A stretch of 64,000 nucleotides of DNA from Sphingopyxis sp. H050 (GCF_001468265.1 NZ_LNRZ01000005.1:310001-374000); one strand, 5' to 3'; counted from the first letter of the stretch, positions 47,802 through 56,643 are shown. Made by a program: numbers and translations. Notes: generated from the letters alone by a model not told the origin.

Positions 47802-49418
47802 ATGCTCGATTTCCCGCGCTGGAAGACCATCGGCATCAGCATCATTCTGGTGCTGGGCATCCTGTTTTCCATTCCCAGCTTCCTGCCGCAAAAGGTGCAC
47901 GACAGCCTGCCGGGCTTCCTGCAGGCCAAGGTCAATCTGGGCCTCGACCTTGCGGGCGGCAGCCATCTGCTGCTCGAGGCCGATCTCGCCGACCTGCAGA
48001 AGACGCAGCTCGCCAATATGGAAAAGACCGTGCGCGCCGCGATGCGCGGCGACCGCGGGCCTGACGACGATATCGCGATCGGCGAACTGTCGAACGCCGG
48101 CGGCAAGATCAGTTTCCTGGTCCGCGACCAGCGCCAGCTCGACGCGGCGCGCGATCGGCTGTTCAACGAGACCGGCGGCGCGGGGATCGCGACCGGCCAG
48201 CGCGACTGGCGCATCGACGTCGTCGACACGACGCGGATCGTGCTGACGCCGACGTCGGCGGGGCAGACGCAGGCCGTGGCCAATGCGATGGACACTGCGC
48301 GCGACATCATCGACCGCCGCGTCAACGCGTTGGGGACGCGCGAACCGACGATCATCCGCGAGGGAACCGACCGCGTCGTCGTGCAGGTTCCGGGTCTGCA
48401 GGATCCGTCGGCGCTCAAGGAGCTGATCGGCAAGACCGCGCGCCTGGAGTTCCGCATGGTCGACGCCAACGCCGATCCCAACGAGGCCGCGGCGGGCCGC
48501 GCGCCGGTCGGCAGCGAAATCGTCCCCTATGCGGAAGGCGAGGGCAATGGCGCGCGCTTCGAAGTGCTGCGCCGTCAGGTGATGATCAGCGGCGAGCAGT
48601 TGATCGACGCCAAACAGAGCTATGATCCCCAGAATAACCAGCCGGTCGTGTCGATCCGCTTCGATTCGGGCGGGTCGAGCACCTTCGCCAAGGTGACGGC
48701 GCAGAGCGTCGGCCAGCGGTTCGCGATGGTCCTCGACGGCAAGGTGCTGTCGGCGCCGTCGATCAACGAACCGATCCTGGGCGGCAGCGCACAGATTTCG
48801 GGCAGCTTCAGCGTCGCAAGCGCGAACGCGCTGGCGATTTCGCTCCGCTCCGGCGCGCTGCCGGTGAAAATGGAAGTCGTTGAAGAGCGCACGGTAACCC
48901 CCGAACTCGGCAAGGATTCGATCGAGAAGGGCGCGATCGCGGGCATCATCGCGACCGTCTCGGTGCTGGTGCTGATGATCGTCGTATACGGCCGCTTCGG
49001 CGTCTATGCGTGCATCGCGCTGTTCTTTAACATCTTCCTGATCATCGCGATCATGGCGGCGTTCAATGCGACGCTCACGTTGCCGGGCATCGCCGGCTTC
49101 GTGCTGACGATCGGCGCCGCGGTCGACGCGAACGTGCTGATCAACGAGCGCATACGCGAGGAGTTGAAACGCGGGCGCAAGGTCTTCCAGGCGGTCGAGC
49201 TGGGCTATTCCGAGGCCAGCCGCGCGATCTTCGATGCGAACGTGACCAACGTCATCGCCGCCTCGCTGATGTTCTGGTTCGGATCGGGTCCGATCAAGGG
49301 CTTCGCCGTGGTGCTGACCATCGGCATCGTCACCAGCGTCTTCACCGCCGTCACCGTCACGCGCATGTTCGTTGCCCACTGGCTGCGGACCAAGCGCCCG
49401 ACGACGATCAACATTTAA
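47802..49418 (+). CDS. secD: Protein translocase subunit SecD
   Basis: SecD with SecF uses the proton gradient to pull proteins out on the periplasmic side. The 538-residue protein has an N-terminal transmembrane helix (about 10-25), the periplasmic P1 head (VNLGLDLAGGSHLLLEAD, DIIDRRVNALGTREPTI) and five further helices with IAGFVLTIGAAVDANVLINE, the D-containing helix conserved in SecDF. secF follows 15 bp later. Confidence 0.97.
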   Translation: MLDFPRWKTIGISIILVLGILFSIPSFLPQKVHDSLPGFLQAKVNLGLDLAGGSHLLLEADLADLQKTQLANMEKTVRAAMRGDRGPDDDIAIGELSNAGGKISFLVRDQRQLDAARDRLFNETGGAGIATGQRDWRIDVVDTTRIVLTPTSAGQTQAVANAMDTARDIIDRRVNALGTREPTIIREGTDRVVVQVPGLQDPSALKELIGKTARLEFRMVDANADPNEAAAGRAPVGSEIVPYAEGEGNGARFEVLRRQVMISGEQLIDAKQSYDPQNNQPVVSIRFDSGGSSTFAKVTAQSVGQRFAMVLDGKVLSAPSINEPILGGSAQISGSFSVASANALAISLRSGALPVKMEVVEERTVTPELGKDSIEKGAIAGIIATVSVLVLMIVVYGRFGVYACIALFFNIFLIIAIMAAFNATLTLPGIAGFVLTIGAAVDANVLINERIREELKRGRKVFQAVELGYSEASRAIFDANVTNVIAASLMFWFGSGPIKGFAVVLTIGIVTSVFTAVTVTRMFVAHWLRTKRPTTINI

Positions 49419-49433
49419 GGAGGGAGCAGAGAG

Positions 49434-50414
49434 ATGCGCTTGCTGAAACTCGTCCCCGACGACACCAATATCGATTTCCTGCGGTGGCGAAAATTCGCCT
49501 CGTTCATGAGCTTTTTCCTCGTTGTGGTTTCGATTGCGCTCGTCGCCGTGAAGGGGCTGAACTTCGGCGTCGACTTCGTCGGCGGCCAGTCGGTCCGCGT
49601 CGAATTTTCCCAGACAATGCCAGCGATCGACGAGATTCGCGAAAAGGTCGGTAACATCGGCCTTGGCGAAGCGACGATCCAGCAGTTCGGATCGGATAAG
49701 GCGGTGTCGATCCGCACCGCGCTGCCCGAAGGCGACAAGGCGGCCGCCGAACGCGCGGGCAAGCAGCTGGTGGACGGAATCCACAAAGCGTTTCCGACCG
49801 CCAAGACCGGCTCTGTCGAGACGGTGTCGGGCAAGGTGTCCGAGGAGCTGATCCGGACAGGCGCGCTCAGCCTGGGGCTCGCGATCCTGGGCATCTCGAT
49901 CTACATCTGGATCCGGTTCGAGTGGCAATTTGGCGTCGGCGCGCTCGGCCGCCTGTTCCACGAGGTATCGCTGACCTTCGGGCTGTTCGCGGTGACGCAG
50001 ATGCAATTCGATCTCAACAGCGTCGCGGCGCTGCTGACGATCGTCGGCTATTCGCTCAACGACACGATCGTCGTCTATGACCGCATTCGCGAAAACCTTA
50101 AAAAATACCGCAAGATGGAGATCATTCCGCTCCTTAATCTCAGCATCAACGAGACGCTGTCGCGCACGGTCATGACCACGGTCGCGATGGTGCTGGCGCT
50201 CGGCATGCTGTTGATCTTTGGCCCGGACGTGATCTTCGGCTTTACTGCCGCGATGCTGTTCGGCGTGTTCATCGGCGGTTATTCGTCGGTTCTGATGTCG
50301 ACGCCGGTGCTGGTGTGGTTGAAGGTTGGTCCCGACAGCTTCGTGCCGCGCACCAGCGCGGGCGCAGGCGGTGCGGAACGCGTCGAGCGCAAGGACGACG
50401 GCGCGGTTGTGTAA
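49434..50414 (+). CDS. secF: Protein translocase subunit SecF
   Basis: Partner of SecD in the inner membrane. The 326 residues contain NFGVDFVGGQSVRVEF near 42, six transmembrane helices, and the family blocks LTIVGYSLNDTIVVYDRIRE and NLSINETLSRTVMTT. AAGGAGGG before ATG 49434 is a strong ribosome site. The stop is one base from the end of the convergent glycosyltransferase gene. Confidence 0.97.
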   Translation: MRLLKLVPDDTNIDFLRWRKFASFMSFFLVVVSIALVAVKGLNFGVDFVGGQSVRVEFSQTMPAIDEIREKVGNIGLGEATIQQFGSDKAVSIRTALPEGDKAAAERAGKQLVDGIHKAFPTAKTGSVETVSGKVSEELIRTGALSLGLAILGISIYIWIRFEWQFGVGALGRLFHEVSLTFGLFAVTQMQFDLNSVAALLTIVGYSLNDTIVVYDRIRENLKKYRKMEIIPLLNLSINETLSRTVMTTVAMVLALGMLLIFGPDVIFGFTAAMLFGVFIGGYSSVLMSTPVLVWLKVGPDSFVPRTSAGAGGAERVERKDDGAVV

Positions 50415-50415
50415 G

Positions 50416-51585
50416 CTAGCGGCCAGCGCAGCAGCGGAGATGCTCCGCCAGCTCGCGGCCGTTGCGATCCCAGTCGAAGCGGCCGCCAAGGCTGGCAGCC
50501 ACGTCTTCGGGTGACGGCGGCGCCGCGAGGATCGATTGCACGGCCGCGGCGATGGCGCCCGGCGTCCGCTCGACGATGCGCCCGGCGACGGGCGACGTGA
50601 CGAGTTCGCCAGCGCCCCCTGCGTCGCTGATGACGATGGGGGTGCCGCAAGCGAGCGCCTCGACCCACGCATTGGCGAGGCCTTCGCTGATGGAGGGCGT
50701 CACGACGACATCGGCGGCGCGGTAGAGCCGTGGCAGATCGGCGTTGGCGACGGGACCCATCAGATGGACGCGGTCGGCGACGCCGAGGCGCTTGGCAAGC
50801 GCGCGATAGCGGCCTTCCTCTTCGCCGGCGCCGGCGAGCCAGTAGTGGACGCCGGGTAGCGCTGGCAGGGCTTCGATCACGAGGGCCTGGCCCTTGCGCG
50901 GAATGAGCGCACCCACGGTCGCGATCGCCGATGCATCGCCCATGCCGAGCGCGGCCCGCGCCGCGGCGCGGTCGCCGGGATGGAACCGCGTCGGGTCGAT
51001 GCCGGTGTAGTGGACCGCGACCTTCGCAGGGTCGATGCCGATGGCGGCCATATCGCGGCGCAGGGCGTCGGACACGGCGAGCAGGCCCGCGGCCCGGCGG
51101 CCCGCCTCGATCACCGGCGGCGCGGTCGCGGAGTCATGGCCAAAGTGGCTGATGTCGGCGCCGCGCGCCTTGGCCGAGAAGGGCAGGCCGAGCGCGTCGG
51201 CGACGCGCATCGCGGCGGGGCCGTCGGGATAGAAGAATTGCGCATCGACGACATCGAACGACCGGCCGCGAACCGCCGATAGGACCGCGCGGGCAACCTT
51301 CGCGGGGTTGAAGCGGGCGCCGTAACGCGGGATCAACGTGAAGCGCGGGCGGTGGACGGTCAGGCCGTGCCATTCCTCGGTGCGCGGCAGGCTCCGCAGC
51401 ACGCGGTAGCGCTTGTGGAGCGAGAGCGGGAACGGCGGCAGGCCAACTGGCGCGACGACCGTCAACTCGATGCCCGGCTGTGCGGCGAGCGCGCGCAGGC
51501 TTCTCTCGACGAACAGGCCGAAGTTAGGCCGCGCCGCATCGGGGAACAGGGTCGCGATGGAGAGGACGCGGAGAGGAGCAGTCAT
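50416..51585 (-). CDS. GT4-family glycosyltransferase
   Basis: A GT-B fold enzyme that transfers a sugar from a nucleotide donor, probably in exopolysaccharide or glycolipid synthesis. The 389 residues show the N-terminal LSIATLFPDAARPNFGLFVE, then GADISHFGHDSA, the acceptor/donor hinge ATVGALIPRKGQALVIEALP, and the GT4 donor block VTPSISEGLANAWVEALACG with the EX7E motif. ATG 51585 (MTAPLRVLS) is preferred; longer frame reads through a family A repeat. The donor and acceptor cannot be named and no partner polysaccharide genes are nearby. Confidence 0.88.
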   Translation of the reverse strand: MTAPLRVLSIATLFPDAARPNFGLFVERSLRALAAQPGIELTVVAPVGLPPFPLSLHKRYRVLRSLPRTEEWHGLTVHRPRFTLIPRYGARFNPAKVARAVLSAVRGRSFDVVDAQFFYPDGPAAMRVADALGLPFSAKARGADISHFGHDSATAPPVIEAGRRAAGLLAVSDALRRDMAAIGIDPAKVAVHYTGIDPTRFHPGDRAAARAALGMGDASAIATVGALIPRKGQALVIEALPALPGVHYWLAGAGEEEGRYRALAKRLGVADRVHLMGPVANADLPRLYRAADVVVTPSISEGLANAWVEALACGTPIVISDAGGAGELVTSPVAGRIVERTPGAIAAAVQSILAAPPSPEDVAASLGGRFDWDRNGRELAEHLRCCAGR

Positions 51586-51599
51586 CCGTGACACCTCAT

Positions 51600-51684
51600 C
51601 CGTTTGTGCTGAGCTTGTCGAAGCACCGTTCTTCCTTGGCGACATAGAAAAGGGACGGTCCTTCGACAAGCTCCGGGCGAACGG
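51600..51684. repeat. Palindromic repeat, family A (copy 2 of 3)
   Basis: The arms TGTGCTGAGCTTGTCGAAGC and GTCCTTCGACAAGCTCCGGG are complementary, and an extra ACCGT/ACGGT pair extends the stem inward. It lies between the XRE gene stop (four bases away) and the glycosyltransferase start, both minus strand. Confidence 0.85.
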
Positions 51685-51688
51685 GGGC

Positions 51689-52249
51689 TTAGAGGGTCCG
51701 AATCAGGCGCACGGCGATCGCCGCCCAGGGCGGGTTGCTGACGACCTGCTGGCGCTGACCGGTGCCGAACGGGAGCAGATGGAGCTTTTCGCCGTCGACG
51801 TTGAGCAGGCGGGCGAAGAAGAAGCGTCCAGCGGGCCGGGGGACGAGGATGTCGCGGTTGAGCGCGGTCGTCCAGTCGCCCTCGATCCGGCGGCACCAGA
51901 TTTCGTCGCCCGCGCGATAATCGCCGATCGACGAGGTTACGCGCACCGCGACCATGTCCTCGCCCGGCCGCGCGGTGAGCGCCTGTTCGACCCGCGTCGG
52001 CGCTTGCGCACCGTCGGCGCCGAGGTGCGCGGTTATGGTGAGCTGGGTATCCTGCGGCAATTGGACGAGCTCGGCGGCTTCGACCCCCAGCGCCTTGGCG
52101 ATGCGGTTCATCCAGCCCAATGACAGCGTTCGCGTGCCGGTTTCAAGGCGGCCGATCGTCTGTGCGGTCGTTGGCGGATCGCAGCGCTGGCCCACCTCCT
52201 CGAGCGTCAGGCCTTTGGCGCGGCGCACGGCGCGGATGCTGTTGATCAT
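51689..52249 (-). CDS. XRE-family regulator with S24-like C-terminal domain (phage/GTA repressor-like)
   Basis: The 186-residue protein has an N-terminal helix-turn-helix (about 1-62: SIRAVRRAKGLTLEEVGQRC, TIGRLETGTRTLSLGWMNRI). The C-terminal S24/LexA-like beta domain (about 95-186) shows SSIGDYRAGDEIWCRRIEGD and KLHLLPFGTGQRQ. Where LexA has the catalytic Lys this protein reads FFFARLLN, so self-cleavage is unlikely. It is divergent from the DUF6456 gene, with the shared 14-bp motif between them. Caulobacter RogA, a repressor of GTA activators, is also an XRE protein next to its targets; that parallel is inference. Confidence 0.8.
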   Translation of the reverse strand: MINSIRAVRRAKGLTLEEVGQRCDPPTTAQTIGRLETGTRTLSLGWMNRIAKALGVEAAELVQLPQDTQLTITAHLGADGAQAPTRVEQALTARPGEDMVAVRVTSSIGDYRAGDEIWCRRIEGDWTTALNRDILVPRPAGRFFFARLLNVDGEKLHLLPFGTGQRQQVVSNPPWAAIAVRLIRTL

Positions 52250-52281
52250 TGTCTATCCTTGAATAACCAAATCGGTTTCTA

Positions 52282-52295
52282 CTTTCCTACAAAAT
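52282..52295 (+). promoter_or_regulatory. Shared motif CTTTCCTACAAAAT (copy 3, XRE/DUF6456 spacer)
   Basis: It differs at one of 14 bases from the copies at 24415 and 44654. It lies 32 bp from the XRE start and 40 bp from the DUF6456 start, oriented toward DUF6456, as copy 2 is oriented toward the endolysin at a similar distance (47 bp). TTTCTAC just before it forms a partial direct repeat. Confidence 0.55.
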
Positions 52296-52335
52296 AATCC
52301 AATGTCAAGTGAGTCTTGCAACCAAGGAGAATCGC

Positions 52336-52818
52336 ATGACTGCACGCCGCCTCGACACGCGCATCCACCCGGACGACCGGCTCGATCCCGACAAGGTAGG
52401 GCCGCAAGTGATGCGGCATGTGACGGTGAATGTCGCGGAGAGCCCGATCGCCTGGCTTGCGGCGCGGGGGCTGTTGACCGGCGCGCAGTTGCAGGCCGGC
52501 GAGCGCCTGCGGGCCGATTATGAGCGCGCGGGATTGTCGGCGCGGGTGACGATGCGCTGGGATGCGGCCCCGCCGGCAAAGGGCCGCGGCGGCGCGCGGG
52601 CGTCGGACGCGTCGCTGGCGCGGATCGATGCCCGTCGGCGCTTTCATGCTGCGGTCGATCATGTCGGGCCCGGGCTTGCGGATATATGCTGGCGCGTGAT
52701 CTGTGCGGGCGAGGGGATCGGCGGCGCGGAGAAAGCGATGGGATGGCCTGCGCGATCGGGGAAGCTGGTGCTGGGGCTGGCGCTCGATCGGCTGGCGCGG
52801 TTTTACGGGATGGGGTGA
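52336..52818 (+). CDS. DUF6456-domain protein (GafA/GafZ-like regulator candidate)
   Basis: A 160-residue protein made almost wholly of DUF6456: SPIAWLAARGLLTGAQLQAG, AGERLRADYERAGLSARVTM, then a second half RRRFHAAVDHVGPGLADICW and WPARSGKLVLGLALDRLARF. DUF6456 occurs in alphaproteobacterial GTA activators of the GafA/GafZ type, where it takes part in transcription activation. Here no DNA-binding domain is attached, so a separate partner would be needed. ATG 52336 has AAGGAGA at 52324-52330. It is divergent from the XRE gene. Confidence 0.75.
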   Translation: MTARRLDTRIHPDDRLDPDKVGPQVMRHVTVNVAESPIAWLAARGLLTGAQLQAGERLRADYERAGLSARVTMRWDAAPPAKGRGGARASDASLARIDARRRFHAAVDHVGPGLADICWRVICAGEGIGGAEKAMGWPARSGKLVLGLALDRLARFYGMG

Positions 52819-52864
52819 GGAGGCCCAAGGTCCGCTCTCGACCGTTAGTCGCCGTCCCTTTTAT

Positions 52865-52937
52865 CGTCATCCCGGACTTGATCCGGGATCCACAACGGCG
52901 GTGCGGCTATGGATCCCGGATCAAGTCCGGGATGACG
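52865..52937. repeat. Palindromic repeat, family B, full unit
   Basis: The arms CGTCATCCCGGACTTGATCC (from 52865) and GATCAAGTCCGGGATGACG (ending 52937) are perfect complements over 27 bp with a 19-bp centre. It lies between the convergent DUF6456 and ABC-F genes. Confidence 0.85.
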
Positions 52938-52979
52938 AGGCTGGAGTAGGAACGGCCGCTTCCCACCCCAAAACGGACG

Positions 52980-54755
52980 CTAACTCAGCGCTTCAACCTC
53001 TTCGGCCAATGCCAGCCAGCGATCCTCGGCTGCCGTTTTCTCGTCGCGCAGCTGGTCCAGCTTCGTCGTCAGCGCGTTGAAGCGCGCGTTGTCGCGGGTG
53101 AACAGGCTGCTGTCGGAGAGTTCGGCTTCTATTGCGGCCATCTCCTTCTCGATCGCTTCGATCCGGGCCGGGAGCAGGTCGTAGTCGCGCTGGTCCTTGT
53201 AGCTCAATTTCTTGCGCGCTTGCGGCGGCGGCGCCGTTTCGCTGGCTGCAGCCTTGGCCTTCGTCGCGGCGGGCTTCACGCGCTTCGCTTCCCAATCGGC
53301 ATAACCGCCCGCGACGATATCGACCTTTCCCGACCCATCGAGCCCGAGCGTGACGGTCACCGTGCGGTCGAGGAAGTCGCGGTCGTGGCTGACGAGGAGG
53401 ACGGTGCCCTCATAGTCTGCGATGACCTCCTGCAACAGGTCGAGCGTTTCGAGATCAAGGTCGTTGGTCGGCTCGTCGAGGACGAGCAGGTTCGATTCGC
53501 GGGCAAATTCGCGCGCGAGGAGCAGCCGCGAACGCTCGCCGCCCGAGAGTGCGCCGACGTTGGCTTCGGCAATGCCCGGATCGAAGAGGAAGTCCTTCAG
53601 ATAGCCCTGGACGTGCTTCTTGACCCCGCGCACCTCGACCCAATCGCCTCCGTCGGCAAGGATGTCGCGGACCGTCTTGTCGGGGGCGAGCAGGCTGCGT
53701 TGCTGATCGATCACGATGCCGTCGAGCGTCGGGGCGAGCGTGACCGTCCCTTCGTCGGGCTGGATTTCGCCCGTGAGCAGCTTGAGCAGCGTCGACTTGC
53801 CCGCGCCATTGGCTCCGACGATGCCAATGCGGTCGCCGCGCTGGACGCGGAAATCGAAGTCCCTGATGATCGTGCGGTCGCCGAAGCGCTTGGTAATCCG
53901 GTCGGCGACGATCACCGATTTCGAGCGAACGTCGTCGTTGGCAAGGCCGAGCTTGGCGACGCCGGGCCCGCCGATCATTGCGGCGCGCGTTGCACGCATT
54001 TCCTTGAGCTTTTCGAGACGGCCCTGATTACGCTTTCGGCGTGCGGTGACGCCGCGTTCGAGCCAGTGCGCCTCGAGCCGCAGCTTCGAATCGAGCTTTT
54101 GCGCGGCGCGGGCTTCCTCGGCGAACACGGCTTCGGTCCATTCGTCGAAGCCGCCGAAACCGATTTCCTTGCGGCGGATGCTGCCGCGGTCAAGCCACAG
54201 CGTCTGGCGCGTCAGGCGCGTTAGGAAGGTGCGGTCGTGGCTGATGACGACAAAGGCGCCGGTGTAGCGCGCGAGCCAGTTTTCGAGCCAGTCGATTGCG
54301 GCGAGGTCGAGATGGTTCGTCGGCTCGTCGAGGAGCAGCACGTCCGGGTTCTGCGCCAGCGCACGCGCGATCGCGGCGCGGCGGCGCTCGCCGCCCGAGG
54401 CGCTTGTGGCGGTGCGGCTCATGTCGATGCCGAGCTGGTCGGCGATCGCGGCGACGTCATGTTCGGCGGGCGCGTCGGCGCCCGACGTCGCGAAATCCAT
54501 CAGCGTGTCGAAGGCCGACAGGTCGGGCTCCTGTTCGAGCATCACGACATGGGTGCCGGGGACGATCGTGCGCTTGCCCTTGTCGGCGTCGATGCGGTTC
54601 GCGAGCAATTTCAGCAGCGTCGTCTTGCCCGCGCCGTTGCGACCGATAAGCGCGAGGCGGTCGCGCGCGCCGACATAGATGTCCAGGTCCTGGAACAGCC
54701 AGCCGCTGCCTTGCACAAGGCCGAGGCCCTCATAAGATAAAATCGGTGCTGCCAT
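52980..54755 (-). CDS. ABC-F family ATPase (Uup-like)
   Basis: ABC-F proteins bind the ribosomal E site or, for Uup, also affect DNA transposon excision. They have two ATPase domains and no transmembrane part. The 591 residues show Walker A GRNGAGKTTLLKLL (about 40) and GANGAGKSTLLKLL (about 330), signatures SGGERRRAAIARAL and SGGERSRLLLAREF, Walker B LLLDEPTNHLDL and LVLDEPTNDLDL, and the inter-domain P-site linker. A C-terminal coiled coil (about 525-590) is the Uup mark. ATG 54755 (MAAPILSYEGLGL) is the natural start. Confidence 0.9.
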   Translation of the reverse strand: MAAPILSYEGLGLVQGSGWLFQDLDIYVGARDRLALIGRNGAGKTTLLKLLANRIDADKGKRTIVPGTHVVMLEQEPDLSAFDTLMDFATSGADAPAEHDVAAIADQLGIDMSRTATSASGGERRRAAIARALAQNPDVLLLDEPTNHLDLAAIDWLENWLARYTGAFVVISHDRTFLTRLTRQTLWLDRGSIRRKEIGFGGFDEWTEAVFAEEARAAQKLDSKLRLEAHWLERGVTARRKRNQGRLEKLKEMRATRAAMIGGPGVAKLGLANDDVRSKSVIVADRITKRFGDRTIIRDFDFRVQRGDRIGIVGANGAGKSTLLKLLTGEIQPDEGTVTLAPTLDGIVIDQQRSLLAPDKTVRDILADGGDWVEVRGVKKHVQGYLKDFLFDPGIAEANVGALSGGERSRLLLAREFARESNLLVLDEPTNDLDLETLDLLQEVIADYEGTVLLVSHDRDFLDRTVTVTLGLDGSGKVDIVAGGYADWEAKRVKPAATKAKAAASETAPPPQARKKLSYKDQRDYDLLPARIEAIEKEMAAIEAELSDSSLFTRDNARFNALTTKLDQLRDEKTAAEDRWLALAEEVEALS

Positions 54756-54889
54756 GATGAACGGCGCGCTACCGATACGTTCAGCATCATGCAAGCGCCA
54801 TGCGCGCAAAGGCCGGAACGGGTCCAGTCCGTCTGCGTTACGGGCTGGAAATCGGAAATGGCCGGGGGTCCGGCCGACAGGAGAATGAA

Positions 54890-55636
54890 ATGACGAAGCA
54901 ACTGCTCACCGTTATGGTCGCCGGAATGGCTTTGATCGCGGCGGCTCCCGCCATCGCGCAGCAGGGAGGCTCGACGGTGACCGCAGCAACGGCGCAAGGG
55001 CCGATCCTGAGCTTCAGCGTGAGCGAGGAAGTGCGCTCGCGCCCCGACCAGGCGACCGTCGGCGCCGGGGTGACGACGACCGCGCCGACCGCGGTCGAGG
55101 CGATGCGGCTGAATGCGACTGCCATGGACAAGCTGATTGCCGCGGCGAAAGCACGCGGGATCAAGGCCGAGGATATCCAGACAAGCGGCATCAGCCTGTC
55201 GCCGCAATATGACTATAGCAACAACGGCAACGGCCAGCCGCCGCGCTTCATCGGTTATCAGGTGTCGAACACCGTACGCGCGACGACGAACAAGATCGCC
55301 GACATCGGCCCGCTGCTCGACGCGCTGGTGGCCGCGGGCGGGACCAATATCGAGGGGCCGTGGTTCGGCATGAAAGACGCGGATGCGCAGCTGGTCGGTG
55401 CCCGCGGCGCGGCGATCAAGGAAGCCGAGGCGAAGGCCGCCGACTATGCACGCCTTGCGGGGTTCCGCAGTGCTGAACTGGTGTCGATCAGCGAGGGCGG
55501 CAGCTATGCTGGCCCGCCGCCGCCGGCGCCGCCGATGGTGCGCCTGCAGGCGATGGACGCCAAGGCCACTCCGGTCGAGCCGGGGCAGGTCGCGAACACG
55601 CTGACGCTGAGTTTTCAGTATCGGCTGGTGCGGTAA
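54890..55636 (+). CDS. Exported SIMPL-domain (DUF541) protein
   Basis: The 248-residue protein has a signal peptide (GMALIAAAPAIAQQ). A SIMPL domain follows: PILSFSVSEEVRSRPDQATV, AMDKLIAAAKARGIKAEDIQ, TSGISLSPQYDY and GYQVSNTVRAT. SIMPL proteins form periplasmic oligomers and have been linked to envelope stress, and in Brucella and mouse homologues to other roles; the exact function here is unknown. ATG 54890 has CAGGAGA upstream at 54878-54884. A second ATG at 54885 is out of frame. Confidence 0.87.
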   Translation: MTKQLLTVMVAGMALIAAAPAIAQQGGSTVTAATAQGPILSFSVSEEVRSRPDQATVGAGVTTTAPTAVEAMRLNATAMDKLIAAAKARGIKAEDIQTSGISLSPQYDYSNNGNGQPPRFIGYQVSNTVRATTNKIADIGPLLDALVAAGGTNIEGPWFGMKDADAQLVGARGAAIKEAEAKAADYARLAGFRSAELVSISEGGSYAGPPPPAPPMVRLQAMDAKATPVEPGQVANTLTLSFQYRLVR

Positions 55637-55685
55637 AACCATGGGGGTCGGCTAATGCCGGCTCCCAACGGGGGCTGACGCGGGT

Positions 55686-56366
55686 TTACCGCAGCTCCCC
55701 CTCCGCCCATGGCCACGGCCGCTCGCGGAACCATTTGGTGATGATATATTTGCGGCCCTTGCGGACCTTCATCCCATGGTGGAGCGTGTCGGGGTTCACC
55801 GTGCCGTCGGGCCGAATGTTGTTCCACGCGAGCAATTTGCCGGTTTCGGGCTGGTGCATTTTCCCTGTGGCGAGGAAGCGCGTCGCGCCGCCGGCGGCGG
55901 GCTCGTTGAGATAGATCATCAACGTCCAACTCCGCTGGCCGGGGATCGCGCAATAGGTTTCCCAGTCGGCGCCGTCGGGGTCGAAATAGTCGGTGTGCGC
56001 CTTGAATTCCTCGCCGACGTCATAGCGCTGCCCCTGCAGCGGCTCGCCATATTCGAGCGGGATGCCGGTGAGATCGTGGAGCTTGTTGTTGACCGCGATC
56101 ACCACCGGGTTGCGATGGTCGAGGTCGCAGGTCGAGCTGGTGCGGAACGCTTCGTCGCCGTTCGGATCGGCGATCGTCGACGGGCGCGCGTCGCCGTCGA
56201 TCAGCGCGATCAGCGCGGCGCAGGTTTCGGCGTCGAGGAAGCGCGGGAGCATGAACTGCTGGAGCTTGAGCGAGGGCGCGCGCCGGATGCCGGGGACGGC
56301 GGAGAGCCGCTCGGCGGTGCGGTCGGCGCCCGAGGTCGCCATGTCGACATGTTCGTTGCCAGCCAT
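55686..56366 (-). CDS. 2-oxoglutarate/Fe(II)-dependent oxygenase, prolyl-4-hydroxylase type
   Basis: A 226-residue dioxygenase that would hydroxylate a proline or other side chain using 2-oxoglutarate and oxygen. The double-stranded beta-helix domain has the facial triad HTD in FKAHTDYFDPDG (about 125) and the distal His in DTLHHGMKVRKGRKYIITKW (about 195), with the Lys that binds 2-oxoglutarate just after. The N-terminal part (SLKLQQFMLPRFLDAETCAA) is the usual helical cap. The target protein or small molecule is unknown. tRNA-His begins 102 bp beyond the start on the plus strand. Confidence 0.87.
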   Translation of the reverse strand: MAGNEHVDMATSGADRTAERLSAVPGIRRAPSLKLQQFMLPRFLDAETCAALIALIDGDARPSTIADPNGDEAFRTSSTCDLDHRNPVVIAVNNKLHDLTGIPLEYGEPLQGQRYDVGEEFKAHTDYFDPDGADWETYCAIPGQRSWTLMIYLNEPAAGGATRFLATGKMHQPETGKLLAWNNIRPDGTVNPDTLHHGMKVRKGRKYIITKWFRERPWPWAEGELR

Positions 56367-56467
56367 GGCGCGCTTTTAGGGGGCGACGCCAGCGCGAACA
56401 ATGCTTGACGCGACGGGGGCGCGCGCCTATCGCCGCGCGCTGTCGCAGGCGGTTTCGCCCGGCGTGT

Positions 56468-56545
56468 GGCGACCATAGCTCAGTTGGTTAGAGCGCCGGT
56501 TTGTGGTACCGGAGGTCGCGGGTTCGAGCCCCGTTGGTCGCCCCA
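56468..56545 (+). tRNA. tRNA-His (anticodon GTG)
   Basis: The acceptor stem GCGACCA/TGGTCGC has an extra 5' G opposite C73, the hallmark of tRNA-His. D-arm AGCTCAGTTGGTTAGAGC, anticodon stem CCGGT/ACCGG with loop TTGTGGT (anticodon GTG), T-arm GCGGGTTCGAGCCCCGT and encoded CCA are present; 78 nt. Confidence 0.95.
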
Positions 56546-56643
56546 TTTTCTCGATCTTCGCGCATATGCGCTATTGGGGGTGACACCCGCGATCCGACGG
56601 ATTATTACGTCCTAACGTAATTTTCTAACGCGAGGAGTCGCGC

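Noticed and set aside
47598-50672. A 1,024-codon minus-strand open frame across secD and secF
   Set aside because: Low-complexity Arg/Asp/His-rich translation antisense to secDF; no family features.
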